DNA from: Conus ventricosus
Taxonomy: Eukaryota; Mollusca; Gastropoda; Neogastropoda; Conidae
Assembly (NCBI GenBank): GCA_018398815.1
Contig: CM031600.1
Coordinates: 54,145,334 to 54,209,333 of the forward strand
Length of the DNA: 64,000 nt
Reading direction: 5' to 3'
Of this stretch, positions 21,022-33,877 are shown piece by piece. The translations under genes were made by a program, and so were the position numbers. Positions within the stretch are counted from its first letter, which is position 1. Each line of letters begins with the position of its first letter. The notes beneath the pieces are model-generated. The model saw only the letters and a program-made list of their open reading frames with translations. It searched no databases and was not told where the DNA came from.

Positions 21022-21761
21022 GATGTATTGTATTTTATTTCATCTCTCCCTTACCCACCCACCTTGGAGTCCAACTAAGGGGCCAGGGCCAAGAAACCAA
21101 TGTCTTGACCCCTTCCAGGCTTCGGGAGAGATAATACGACAAACAGAAACTACCAACCCTATCCCCCCTGATCATGCTCAACTCCCGGGGACAGAGAGCT
21201 GAGCACTGCAGGGGTTAACTTGGCCAGTAGGGGAACTGTCCGTCTTGACCCAGCCCCAAGAAGGGGAGCCGATTAAGTACACCCGGGCCAAAGTGTACTC
21301 CCTGTCTAGGAGAGGTCCGAGCCAAAGTGATGTGTTGAGAGCGCTGGCCCTCTCAATCACCAGGATCTCATTCCCCTCCGACACAGGTCGCACCGCACGG
21401 CAAACGCGGCGGATCTGAAGGAGACCACAGAGAGAAAAGGAGTGTGGAAAAGAAGACTTGAAGGGGAGACAAAGATAGAAAAGGGCCAAATAAGGGAGGC
21501 AGAAAACAAGAAAAGGAGAAAGGTGGGTTACTCTTAGTCAGGATCCTCACCCTTAGCCTATCTGACATGGGAAGCCCTACCAGGGGCATCAACTCCTTAC
21601 CACGTTACACTTAGGCCAAACAGCATCTGCACCTCTCAGGCCTAGAAGCAGTGTGAAAAAAACAGCCTATCGCCAAGTATTGATGCCCCCGCCAGCAAAG
21701 CCTAAGGGATCACTGGACCACGCAAACCCTCCGACCACGACAAGGTCGCAACCCCCCGGAG

Positions 21762-21763
<2 letters not shown>

Positions 21764-21801
<38 letters not shown>
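21764..21801. repeat. (GA)n tract
   Basis: A near-perfect GA dinucleotide run abuts the LINE 5' end and separates it from the hAT transposase remnant. Confidence 0.9.
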
Positions 21802-21803
<2 letters not shown>

Positions 21804-21840
21804 CAGTTGGTGCATATATCTAGAAACAAAGATCGTACTT

Positions 21841-22328
21841 CCAGCGATTTTAGAGTCAGGACACATAGCTTGTATGGCTTTTGCAAATCTCCCAGCTGAT
21901 GCAAGGGAAAGATTTGACTCGACGATTAGCCGGCACAAGATGGCTTCTGCTTTTGTGACATCGTCGTCGATGGAACTGGAGGGGCCTGCCTTAGCTTCGT
22001 CGCGAACAAAAAATGAAGTAATGGCTGTACTCTTTACACCTGCTAGTTCTTTGTGTGCGCCTGAGGCCAACGTGTTTTTTGCAGTCATGAGGCCGCCGTG
22101 TTTCACTGAAAAATGAGAGTTGCATATCGTGCAGTGTGCAAACTCGGCTCCTCTCGTTGAAGGAACGAGACAAGTGTAGGCTTCATGATGGCTTTTGGTA
22201 AATTTCTGTCCTGCTTTACGGTGTTTTTTTGCCGAGTTTGACCGCTTCTTAGAATTGTCCTCCTCCTCCATCAATATTAAATCATCCTCATCATCTGTTT
22301 CATGCGTTTCCGCTTGTCTAATGTCCAT
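21841..22328 (-). pseudogene. hAT-family transposase N-terminus (BED-like finger)
   Basis: The minus-strand frame from a likely ATG at 22328 reads an acidic N-terminus (ETDDEDDLILMEEEDN), a basic stretch, then AEFAHCTICNSHFSVKHGG with a following histidine pair, a BED-like C-x2-C ... H-x-H finger. STAITSFFVRD and LCRLIVESNLSLASAGRF follow, and CPDSKIA close to the end. This order (finger, 'SFF' box, 'a..f.v..nlpf...d', 'DSKIA') is typical of the hAT transposase-derived proteins of animals. The DDE catalytic region and hAT dimerisation domain are missing; the frame runs into unrelated sequence near 21841 and the LINE lies beyond. It is a truncated remnant, probably not a functional gene. Confidence 0.75.
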
Positions 22329-22864
22329 TGTGAATTTGTCTCTGCAGATGAAAGGCACAAACACATGGCACGACGGCGAGACGTGACGAGACGTGAAAGT
22401 GGGTCAAAGAGCTGTGTTCAGGAGAGCCGATTTTTCAGCGCGACAGCGGACTGCGCGGCAGTGTATAATGTAGTAAACTTAGGCGGGCATGCTTTAAACT
22501 TGAACCAGTCAAACTGCTGGCGAGAAAAAAAAAACTTGGATCGGCGCAAAAAACTTGGATCGGCGCGCAGAAATTGGCAGAGCAGAAATGAACAGAAGCG
22601 TAGTTTATTTTATGGTAGCATCGTAGCACAAGTGCCAAAATTCGGAGTTTGCCGCCAAAATCGTAGAGTAAACAGGTCTGCATTTTCCCACCATCACAAA
22701 GCAGAGGAATCATGCTCCTGTTATCTTGTTATCAAAGAAGCAAACTCAACCAGGTGAGATTTTGCATGCAAGAGTTAGAAACGTGTTGCTCTGTGGTTAA
22801 AGCACCTAAACTGGCATGTGAGACATACAGTTGCACTCTTCAAGTGTGATTACCATTTAAGAAG

Positions 22865-22901
<37 letters not shown>

Positions 22902-23609
22902 CTGCATTTTTTTCCATTAATCATATTCTTTATATTTTTGCCAAATGTGCATACAAAATACAATGAAATTATACAGGTTAACAGATCTGGAATACTTTCA
23001 CAATCAACAACCATCACCACAAAGTGAAAGGTAATACTTTTGCCATTAACACTCCATTACCACATCAAAGCCACTTTCCTTATTGGATTGAGGTTACTTC
23101 TGTACACATAACCATTAAATGAACACCTCTTACCCCATCTGGTTTGAGGCTATACGTGGTTCTATGATTTGAAAGACACAAACACAAACAAATCTCCACA
23201 CTTATTCCAATGCAGAAATATGTATATTATCAACACTTAAGTAAATTTGTGTAAATCTCTGATGGAAAGATGCCATTTTTTAGATAAATTTTCTTGACCA
23301 GAAATAGTACTGCTATAAATATTGTTCAAATTCATGGATTTGGGCATTTTTTGTTTTCAAAGTATATTAACACTACAACTCCACTTCAAGAAATGCATAC
23401 TAACAGCCATGACAGTGTATAAACCACAGCGGTAGCAAACTGCCAGAGCAGAGACAAGTATGTGGCCTCTTGATCCGGGTAAACATCTTCACACACACAC
23501 ACACACACAACACACACACACACACACAGAGAAAACAAGCTATTTTTGCCAGCTGAAAACATGAATAAATGGTTTGAAAACTATGTGTATTCCACCACTC
23601 TCTGCCTAC
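22329..23609. other. no gene recognised; poly-G run at 22868-22901
   Basis: This interval lies between the hAT remnant and the last visible IFT172 exon. It contains a 34-base G run and a (CA)n tract (23489-23528) and is otherwise AT-rich. I searched the minus strand for the next IFT172 exons and found none. It would be part of an IFT172 intron if the gene continues leftward beyond the window. Confidence 0.6.
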
Positions 23610-23699
23610 CTTGTGGGCCTGTTCCCACATGCCAGCCTGGTTGTACATGTCCACAGCCTCTCGGGTACAACCTGCCTCCACATAGAACTTCTGGGCCGT
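23610..23699 (-). CDS. IFT172: IFT172 exon 27 (last visible)
   Basis: 30 codons, phase 0 at both ends: [20 protein letters not shown], then [14 protein letters not shown]-type helix pair ([12 protein letters not shown]). A GT donor (GTAGG) follows, so at least one more exon is expected further left; none is seen. Confidence 0.93.
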
Positions 23700-26198
23700 C
23701 TGTATAACACACACACACACCAATGCCATTATCAATATCATGGCGAGGACAAGAACATCCTCAAACACATATCTTATATGACTTTTCAGCTTGGCTTCTT
23801 TTGCAATATTTTACACATCATATAAAACTAGCTTTTTACAAATCGTGATATGTCTACTTACTTGGAACATCCAAATAATTTACCATTAGAAATCAAGCCA
23901 AACCTTTCATAGGCATCCCTGTATGTCTTTCCAAACCATGTGTCTGTCCCATGCAGCCTTACACATCCTTGTTGACAGTTTCTTCATCATGATTGCTATG
24001 CACAAACAAAGTACGTGTTTGGCAAAAATTCTGACATTTGATAGTTTCCTGCAACACACTCTTTCCTGACAATTTCGGCCTTGTATCTGTCCCATGCAGC
24101 ATTATAAATCTTTCCAGACAAATTTTCCATGAAATATCCAATGCACAACAGCACGCCTTTCATACAATTTTCTGCCTTGTATCTGTCCCATGTGACAATA
24201 CACATCTTTTCTGACAACTTTTACCATGTAAATGTCCCAAGCAGCATTATATATCCCTCCCAACAACTTCTGTCTAGTAACTGTAAATTTTGCAATGTAA
24301 GTGTCTCATGCAGCATTACACCTTTTCTCCAGACTAATTCTACAATAAAACTGCCCCATGCATCATTACAAAACTGCCCGACAATTCCTGATATCTGATC
24401 GTCTAATGCACCATTACACACCTTTCTTGCCAAATTCTTTCATGTAAACTGTCCTGTGCAGAATTACACAGCTTTCCTGACAAATTGTGTCATCTGATTC
24501 TAATGCACCATTACACACCTTTCTTGCCAAATTCTTTCAAGTAAACTGTCCCATGTAGCATTACACATCTTGCCTGACAATTTCTACATCTTTACAGGCT
24601 ACAGCGGTGGATGGCCATCCCAGAAAAAAGCAGAAGTCCAAATAAGCAATGAGAAAGACTGGATGATTATGACACCTTCACTGTGTTCTGCATGACAATG
24701 GAGTATGACAAAGAATAGTGCAGATCCTTGACTACACAAGCATTGGTCATGGCATCTCTATGACACACATTCATGGGAATATGATCATAGTAATGATGAA
24801 TAAAAAAAACAACCCTGGTCCCATACATCATATTCGCCGATGGAAGCGTAGTGATCTCCAATCCTCTTGTAGTAGCGGGAGGCCATGTCAATGTCCTGCA
24901 TCTCCAGAATCTGTACTGCCTTCGCCCACTGTCGGGATCCAATGGCCGCCTCCACTGCTTTGGCTGTGGCTCTGTTCAGTCACATGACATCATAAGAACT
25001 TGAGAGGAATTACTAGATCAAATGAAAGCTTCATGTTCCTGTAGGAACAGTGCTTCAGACACTCAATACACTAAAGTTACGTTGAAGTGTTCTTCCAAGC
25101 AAAAGCTTCAACTGAAATTGATGAAGTGGTGCAGTCATTAGACTTATTAAGAATGTATTACAGCATTAATCTTTAAAACATAACCATCATGTCCTGACAG
25201 TATCAGTAGACTCTACTTCTTCAGAACTCAAAGAAACGATGGGAAGAGAAAAGTATCCAGATGACTTCAAACACCTCTATCAAACTGCCATTGCTCCAGA
25301 GCTTGGAAGACACTGTCAAGAATGGCCAGAAGGCAAAACCAATGCAGATATTCAGATGCAGGTAGAAAACCTTGGCACAAAAGATTTATTATATACACTG
25401 ACGGTTCCCTCACCAATGGTAAGTCAGGCTGGGGATACACAGAGAAGCAAAATGGGTGAACTATCCGGAAAGACAATGGTGCATACAGTTTAACAACACC
25501 AAGTCTAACAAGTGAGGTAGAAGCAGTGACACAAGCACTCCACTGGCTCTCATCCACAGACCAATTCAAAATTCAACTTTCTGAAGTGGGTTCATGGAGT
25601 CAGCCAGTATCATGATACTGACTCCATGAACGAACTTAAAAAAGTGGAGAATGGAATGGGAAGCCTTGCATGCATAAGATAATGTGCAACCTTCCACTGG
25701 AAAGACTCATATGGATGTACTGCTCAGGATATGCAGGTGTTAAAGGAAATGAGAGAGCAGATACACTGGCAGGCAAGGCAATGATAAGAACTGGATAACA
25801 GCTTGGCCCATCTTAAGTGATAATAAATCTAAGAATCACCTCTACAAAAAAGAATCGATGCCACTATACCACAGATCATCTTTCAGAGCTGAACATCAAG
25901 AGAGGAGTGGCTGCACATCCAGACTTGAAGGATGAGCAAGAAACATCACCAACCAAACATACAATGGAATAATCTCAAGGCCAACACTGCAAACTCATAC
26001 TGGGCCTTTCCAATAACAGAAAAAAATGATATTAAACACATCAACTGAGATAAGACTTTTATTTAATCTCTCCAGGACCCCAGTGTATTACTGTAGATGT
26101 GTGTGTGTGTGCTGGAGTGTGCATCAGAGGGGCGATGCAGGTGTGTAAAGTGGAAAGTCCATGGATATGAGTGTGTGTGCTTTTGTAGTGTGTGCTTT

Positions 26199-26239
<41 letters not shown>

Positions 26240-29200
26240 TGGTTCTTTGTTGTTCTTGTTATTGTTCGTTTATATGTCATTTTCTTAACACTTGTTTTGA
26301 ACAAATAACCAACCCACCTAAACCCCCCGGACTCTCTACCCCATCCCCCACCCCCTTCCCCAGCCCATGACACAAAACTCTGAAAGTTGAAAAGTCCTCC
26401 ATCACTGAGGCAGAGCACATGTGGCCATGAAAGAGAGGCAGAGAGAGTAGGAGGTACGGGGAGAGAGGGGAAAGACAGAGTGAGAGACAGAAAGAACAGA
26501 AACAGCCACACAGAGACATAAAAATGAATCATAATGGGAAGAGACAGATAGACAGACAGACATACAGAAAGACGGGAAAGAACAGCAGTGGCAGAAAAAG
26601 ATGGAGAGAACTGGAATCAAATGGCCTGTTTGTGTGCATTTCATCTGGTGCATGCATGCTCTGGGCAGCATGCATTGTTACCACCGAGCTGATGTATATC
26701 CCTGTACCTCAGCCAGAAGTTATCTATGCTGAATTAATGACACATATGACAGCATGAAATGCTTAACTGTACTGAACTGACCCGGCCTCAATGAAGTGGT
26801 TGATGGCAGCGTCCAGCTGTTTCTGTGATACTAGGTGGTCTCCATATTCTTCCTCCAGTTTCACCACATCGCTGGGGAATGCATAGCGAGCCAGGTCCAC
26901 CGCTGTTAAGGACACACACAAACACACATATGTGCTTGAACTTAAACAAATTATGCTTCAAGCGTAAGCCATGATCTTGCTCCATATGTGTATAGTTACT
27001 ACATTGTTTCTTAAGACCCTTGAGGGTTCTCCTTACTACTAAAGTCCAAGTCTGAGTATGAGTCACACACCCAATGAAATATACACACATGTAAACCACA
27101 TGCACACAATCATATACAGTCAGATCACTTATAGTGGCTCTTCTCAAGACACAGTGTGGCTATGTCCCAAGCCAGTCAAATACAGTCAATACTCGCACTG
27201 CTTATTTATGAGTTTATGGCCATCTATGTACAAAGGAAATCAAAAACAGCTATTACACACAATCCTTGTTTATGAGTTTACATGAATGTTTATATAAGAT
27301 GCCACAACCGCTTGTTCTTTAGTCAGTTTGTCTGTACAGTACTTGTTTAACTTTACATTCCAGACACGGTTATAACACAAAGTGAACATTACCTCTTCGG
27401 AAATCTTTGCCCTTCTTGTAACACTCCATGGCACGCTGGTAATCCTTGATCTTTTCAAACAGCTCCCCAGCCTACAGGAGTACATAGCAACAGTCAGGTG
27501 AGACAGGCAGAGAGCATGAGTGAGGGGGAGAGAGAGACAGAGACAGGACAGAGAGAGAGAGAAAGAGACGCCTTCTTCCTTGCGCTGAACCCTAAGCGAT
27601 CAAAGCTAAGTGAATTTTCGTTGTTTTATTCGTTTATGCATCACCCGACGAAGACCTAAGAGGTCGAAACGCGTTGTGTTTTGTCTTGTGACTCTTTGTC
27701 CCGTTCTCTGGGCAGTTCGCTAACATTTATTTAAGATTTATAACATATCAGTTCAATATCTATCCTGTTATTGCTCTCACATTATTCACTATATGCCTTA
27801 AAGACTGCCATGTCACATATACTGACAAACACTATTTACAAAAATAAGGGCTCCACCTGATACACATGAAATTTCCAATGAACATAATCTGTCACATAAT
27901 GTAATGGTTACATATAATGTGTGTATTTAAGCCGATCATGAATGAGTGTGCACACACCTGTGTGCATGTGTGTTGTCTTTTTGTGTGTTTTACACATGTG
28001 CGCCCATATGTGTATGTTTGTGTAAGTGTACATGCTTGCATGAGTGCAAGTATGTGAGTTTGTGCACTTTGAGCAGTGTGCATGCATGCAAGTGTCTATG
28101 CATATATGCATCTGCGCATGAATGACCCATGCCCATGTGTGTATATCTAAAATTATGACAATGTACACACATGATGTACATATCTACAAAGGTGATATTT
28201 TGAGTATGGACACATACACAAGTGACTGCTTTTTTCTTTATGCTTTGTTTTCCCCTGTGTTTGATTCAAAACATGCTATAAAAGATTATTTTCATGCATA
28301 TACATTCTCTACTTGAACAACTGCAAAACAGATTCTCACCCTTTCATGGAGCTCGGCCTTGATGAGAGCAGAAAGCGATGCGACTGATCAACTCCGAATT
28401 GGACATCAGTTCCTTCAAGAACAAGCACAGACATGCAGACAGCAGGCACACTAATACATGCAAACATATATGGACACACCTAGAAATATGTGTACAGATC
28501 ATGTATACTTAAAACTACAATAACAGAACCGTCATAACCTCAACACAGACACTTTTTCTTTCAAATTTCAAATCGAAGGCAAATGTTTACTGTCCTGAAG
28601 GTGAACTTTTCAAAGTGAACAAAAACATCCTGTAGACATCTCGTGGCTAAAATAAGGAGAAAATCAAACACCGACCTTGGCTAATTGCTGTGTAAGGGGA
28701 GCCAGAAATAGCTGCGTATGAGTAATGTCATTTATCAGGCATGGAAGATGAGGAAGAAAAAAACAACATAAAATTTTCATTGTCCAAGTTAAGAAGAGAG
28801 TCCAAAGCCCCTTACATCTCTGCTGGCAGCCAGTCGTGCAGCACGGGCGGGGGGGCCAGCCTTCATGTACAGAGAGATGGCAGAAATATAATCCCCTTCT
28901 CTCTCTTCACTTCCCCGGCACGCTCCTCCTGCCCGTCTCCATCAGCCACTGGTTGTAGTTCCGTTGCAGGGTCTCTAGCTCTGGGTGCATCTGTAAACAA
29001 ACGGGGAGAAAATATACGGGGAAACCTCAGAGTGGATAACCATAAGTTGGACATCATTAATGAAAAACAAGCCATTACTACTGCAACAAAGAGATTTTTC
29101 AGATTTTGATAAAGTAAAAGTCAGGTCATATAAAAACACACTTTTGTGCCTTGGCTTAAAGCTGTGTCAGGCCAATTGACATGGGCTAGAACACCAAGGC

Positions 29201-32200
29201 TACATCAAAATGTTGTCATGCTCTGCATAGTTATGGGGGGATTGTCTTCAGTTGTGACAAGCTCCTAGCATAACATTATCAGTCTCCAAAATCCCCCGAA
29301 GTTGGAGTGTGGCTGCCCACGTGGCGGGGTAATCAAAAAGGGTCACACACGTAATGTTCTCATCCCCAGCTGATGCATTTGTACCATAGTGTTCAAGTGC
29401 TTCGGCTGTTTGGATGATCCCTGGAGTCTTTTAGCCAGGGTACGACAACAACAACAACAAAACACACTTTTTAAACCAACACACACACACACACCTTTGT
29501 GGAAGAAAGATACTAAACTTAGGCCCCTTTACTGTGTACAAAGAGAAATGAAAGTATTGCATACTTTGAACATGCCCTGTAAGTGGGACTGCTTCAGACA
29601 ATTGAAAATAAAAAGCAAACCAAAAGAGACATAAAAAAAAATTTTACTACTGAAAGTAATTTTATGTATACTTACCTGTCCATACAAATGCCTTGTCTCC
29701 ACTAGGCATGGAACAATGTCATACATCAGGATTCCTATAAAAGACTGAAAAGGAATTTTTACTACACTGCCCCCCCCCCCCCCCCCCCCCCCACCACAAC
29801 CACCAGTGGCAAGATTGGAACAAGTGTCTCAGTGTTTTCTCAGCAGGTTTATATCTTTTTTTTTTTTTTTTTTTTTTTTTGTTCTTGTTTTTTATCTAAC
29901 ACATAAAAGAGAGAGGGGGTTCATGAGTAGTCTACTTTGAAAAAGTACCACTATTCCCCCTAGACGGTCCAGTTTCCATATCCTCTGATGTGTCTCCTGG
30001 GCAAAACTGTGGTCATCCATCTCCAGCCAGCAACCTGACATATGTCAGTGACTGTGATACTCCGCCAGTGGGCGTAACTGGTGGGAACAGTCCAGACTTC
30101 ATGTGCCCTGATAACCCTCTCTTCAAGGAAGAGGTTTCTGCCATAGATGTAAGCCTGGCAGATGACTTCTGGGTTTCACAGAGGCACCCAACCTGTCACG
30201 CCATAGCTGCATATCACAGAAGCCTGACTCTGTCCTCTTAACCCTTTGCCCCTTGGACCGTCTGAGTGCTTGCTAGTATCAAAATCTTAAGGAAGGTAAG
30301 TAACTCCGTAAATTGGATGTACTGATGTTAAATAAAAAATCAGAAAAAATACAAACCTTGGTCATAAAATATGTTTTATTTGCTCCAAAATTAAGTTAAA
30401 AATTTTGAAGTAAAATTACACATGCATCAAAGCTTATATCTTTGTTGATAAAATGGTGTAAAAAAATTATGCTAAGTTCAACACTACTGACCAAACTGCA
30501 TGAAACGCCATCGTAATCGGCATAGTTAATGTTAAGATTTTCGCCGAGATCGCCTCAATCAGCCACCAAAATCGACATCGGACTCCTCTCCTTTCACTAT
30601 TTCTTCTAATCTAAAGCCAGTAAATAGCTCCTCATCACTCACTGCCACCAAAATGTTCGCCAACATCTCCACAGTTTCATCGTCCATCTTGCCGAAGCGA
30701 AAATCTCGATCACAAATTTGCGACCGAAGTCCTCCATGAAAAAACGCACTGTTTGGACTGGAAGGAAGTTGGAAACCGGAACTACGTCACTGTATAACGC
30801 CGCAAAGCATTGTGGGAAAAATTCGTCTGCTAGGGGCAGCCAAACGGTATCGGTGTATTTCGGGCCACAGCGGGCGTTACAAGGATACCAAAGGCATCGC
30901 GTTTCGGGCCACAGTGGGCGATCCTAGGGGCAGAGGGTTAAGATACTCTTTCAGTGCTCTGACAGGACAGTTAACCTGCTCCGCCTTTGAGCATTTAGGC
31001 CTAGGACAGGATGACGAAGATTTTCCTCCAGAATGGGGAAGGCAAACTCAAATGATCCATTCCTAGAATCTATGATACAAACCCGAGCAGTCCAGCTGAG
31101 GGTGTGTTTCCTCACCAAAGCAAAGGAGAAAACTGAATTCAAGCTGTCAGGGTGAATCGACGATGAACTAAGGGAGACTGCTGTTGTTGGCCTGATGGTT
31201 AAAGGGAAGGAACTGGTTCCCCCACCCCATTTTTAATATTTTCATGGGAATCTTGATGTATGGTGTTGTTTCACACCTAGTGGAGATAAGGCGTTTGTGC
31301 GGACAGGTTCGTATGAAGAAAACTGCCATTAAAAATGGGAAAAAATCAGTACATTAATCAGAGCAATAACTAAAAAAAATAGGAAACACTGGTGGAAAGA
31401 AAAAAGCTGCGATACCTTGACTTCAGCCACTTCAATGGCTTCATCCCACATGTGCATCTCCTGGTACATCTCAATGGCTTCGTCTGTGTGGTTCTGAAAC
31501 AGTCAAATTACACAGTATACCTCAACAGCTTTGTCTGCGTGATTCTGAAACGGTCACAGAACATTAAGCAAAGCAACAGCCTTCATGAACAATCTACTTA
31601 AAAAATGTCAAGGGAAATGCAAACAATATGTAAAGAATATTTACCATCCTGCAATTTTTAACTTAAATTTGTGTATGACATATAAATGGACCAAAGTTAT
31701 GAGGGTAGGGGTGGCTGGTAGGGTGGGGGGGGGGGGGGGGGGGGGGGGGGGGGAGTGGGAGGCGTGAGGTGAGGGGGAATCATCATTTGGTGGGATCCAA
31801 GAACATGTAGCTTGAACTTGCAGCTAAATTTTACCTGTCCAAACTGACGGCTTATTCCTACTGAGTGTGCAAAAAATGCCTCATAAAATTAAACTGGGAT
31901 AGCAAGGGATCAAACCATGCCTCCTATTCAATACAGAATCGTAGGATGATCGCCCTTGATACATGTACATTATGTCCAAATGTGAGCAGACAGCTCAGTT
32001 TCGCACCTTTTCCCAGAAAGTGAACATGACCCTCTCTTGCTCAAATAATCACCTTGAACTTTCACAAAGATGTTCTTCATGTCATTTCATACCAAATGGC
32101 CCTAAACTGCAGTCACCCACTCATGCGAACTATGTGGACACTTGAGAAAGACTGCAAGAATGCATGATCAGGCATGAAAGTGACCAGCAGCGAAAAAGGC

Positions 32201-33809
32201 TGAAAAATTGGCGGGGGTCTGGGGGCCGCCGTAGGCCCCCAGTGGGGTCCAGGGGCAACGCCCCGGCGGGGGCCAGGGGGCAGAGCCCCTGAAGCTGAAG
32301 CTTTTTTATGAAATAAAAGGCCTAAAACTGCAAATAAAGCCCTATTTCAGCGCTGTTAAGAAGAAGGGCAAAAAAGCAACATTTTCATGTTTTCAGTATA
32401 AATAATACCTTAAAAGATCATATATACATATTGTGCATACTGACTCATTCACTCAAAACAATGAGACAGATTTCATCACAATATTGATTCAGTCAGTCAA
32501 TTGTACACATAAATCTATAAAAACAAAACATACATGTAAGGTTAGTTGCATGCTGAGTGACACATACCTTGAAACAGTTTTCTGCAGTCACTCCACTTCT
32601 GCTAATACTCCCATCCACGCCAGTTTTCAACAGCCAGATCAGAAGTTTTCTTACAAAGTATCATATTCATTTACAGACTCCGCTCTATGCTGCTCCACTA
32701 CTTTTGAACTGCCAGTCCATATAAATTGTATACATCAGTTCTCAACCTCCAGTCCACAAAAACTTATAACATGCTCCAGAGAGACCGATCCACATATATT
32801 TCAGTTTTCAGCCTCCAGTCCACAAATATTCAAATAAATGAAATGTTCCAGAAAGATACCACTTAACAACCAGTTCACAGGAACCCTTTAAATAGCCACA
32901 AGGTCTTCTTCAAACTTCTAGGCTGGATATACAGTTAATCCACAGTTCTATTCAATAACCTGTCACTTGCTGTATACAACTATCCACGACTAGTATTGTA
33001 CTGTACACAGAAAAAATCTGGCAGACAGCACAGTCACTGAAACACTATACAGTAGGTGCTGGGGAAAAAAGATATTGAAACAATATACAGTAGGTGCTGG
33101 AGACAAAAAGATGCCATCACCCTAGCTGCCTGACCCAAAAGTCAGATCTTTCTCAGTATGCTCTCATATTTTTGCATGCTTCTCAGGCCTCGCTGTGAAG
33201 AAGCTTCTGATGTCTCCTGATTGTGATGGGGCCTTCCTCTTTTTAGATGCTGGCTGTAGCTGGGATGACAATGATGCTTGATTGTCTGGAGCTTGGAGAC
33301 AAACAACAAAATGGTTTGGTCTCCAGGACTCTCCAAGCACCTTCTGAGAAGTGTTGGTCTAGAGTATTGCAGGACAAGTTGTGGGGTCTGAAGGATGGTC
33401 ATGCTGAAGCCTGGGGTTCAGAGTTCTGTTGAGAAGCTGGTAGGTGTTGTCTTCCCCGAAAGGAGGGCATATGGAAAGCAGCTTTGATCCCAGGACCCTG
33501 GCTACAGCATGCAGCTGCCAGATGCCCATGTATGTGCCAGATTTGGTGGTGTTCTGCACTTCCTTCCTGAAGATTTCTTTAATAGCAGCTGGTGTCAAAT
33601 CTTGAAGGTTGTATTCGTCAGATTGTGAGGCATACTTTTCAGGAAGGTTGGGCCGTTGAGCCAAGCTTTCACAGTCAGTTCCTGGGCCCTGCAGACTGAT
33701 GTTGTCCAGATAAAAGCGCTCATGAACCACCAGCTCAACAATGATCCTTGCCCTCATCTCTTGATGCCGGCCCTCTGAACCGCACACATACATGCACGCA
33801 TGCATGCAC

Positions 33810-33877
<68 letters not shown>

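Larger units (their letters stand above)
15722..21763 (-). mobile_element. near full-length I/Jockey-type LINE, copy 2
   Basis: About 6 kb on the minus strand, reading 5' to 3': 5' UTR (21763-21022), ORF1 with CCHC knuckles (21021-20143), endonuclease (about 19700-19000), RT (about 18520-17560), thumb (17224-16907), RNase H (about 16760-16350) and a C-terminal region, then a 3' UTR with a long A run (15818-15858) and a (TTATC)n tail at 15722-15741. RNase H plus an ORF1 with CCHC knuckles places it in the I superfamily. The domestic endonuclease signature WGDFNGHNPLWG is at about 19224-19262. ORF2 is broken by many single-base shifts. The 5' end is set by the shared boundary with the fragment at 1-273. 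It is the reference copy for the truncated one at 4262-7136. Confidence 0.9.
29650..31320. mobile_element. inverted-repeat element containing a nested piggyBac MITE
   Basis: The left end (about 29660-29745, with cttacctgtccatacaaatg and ccttgtctccactagg) is an inverted copy of the right end (about 31240-31320, with cctagtggagataaggcg and ttgtgcggacagg). The same family recurs at 36360-37240. The element has no recognised coding part and is split by the TTAA-flanked insertion at 30238-30941. A C run (29769-29792) and T run (29859-29880) lie just inside the left end. The superfamily is unclear. Confidence 0.65.

Noticed and set aside
21702..22364. One 220-codon hAT-derived protein running through to 21702
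   Set aside because: The last 45 codons are GA-tract and LINE 5' UTR translation; only about 22328-21841 is transposase sequence.
24000..24600. CRISPR-like array in the ~50 bp repeats
   Set aside because: Units are contiguous and diverged throughout, with no invariant repeat separated by spacers.
26059..26532. Long minus-strand ORF with His/Thr repeats
   Set aside because: Produced by (GT)n sequence; no domain and no codon bias.
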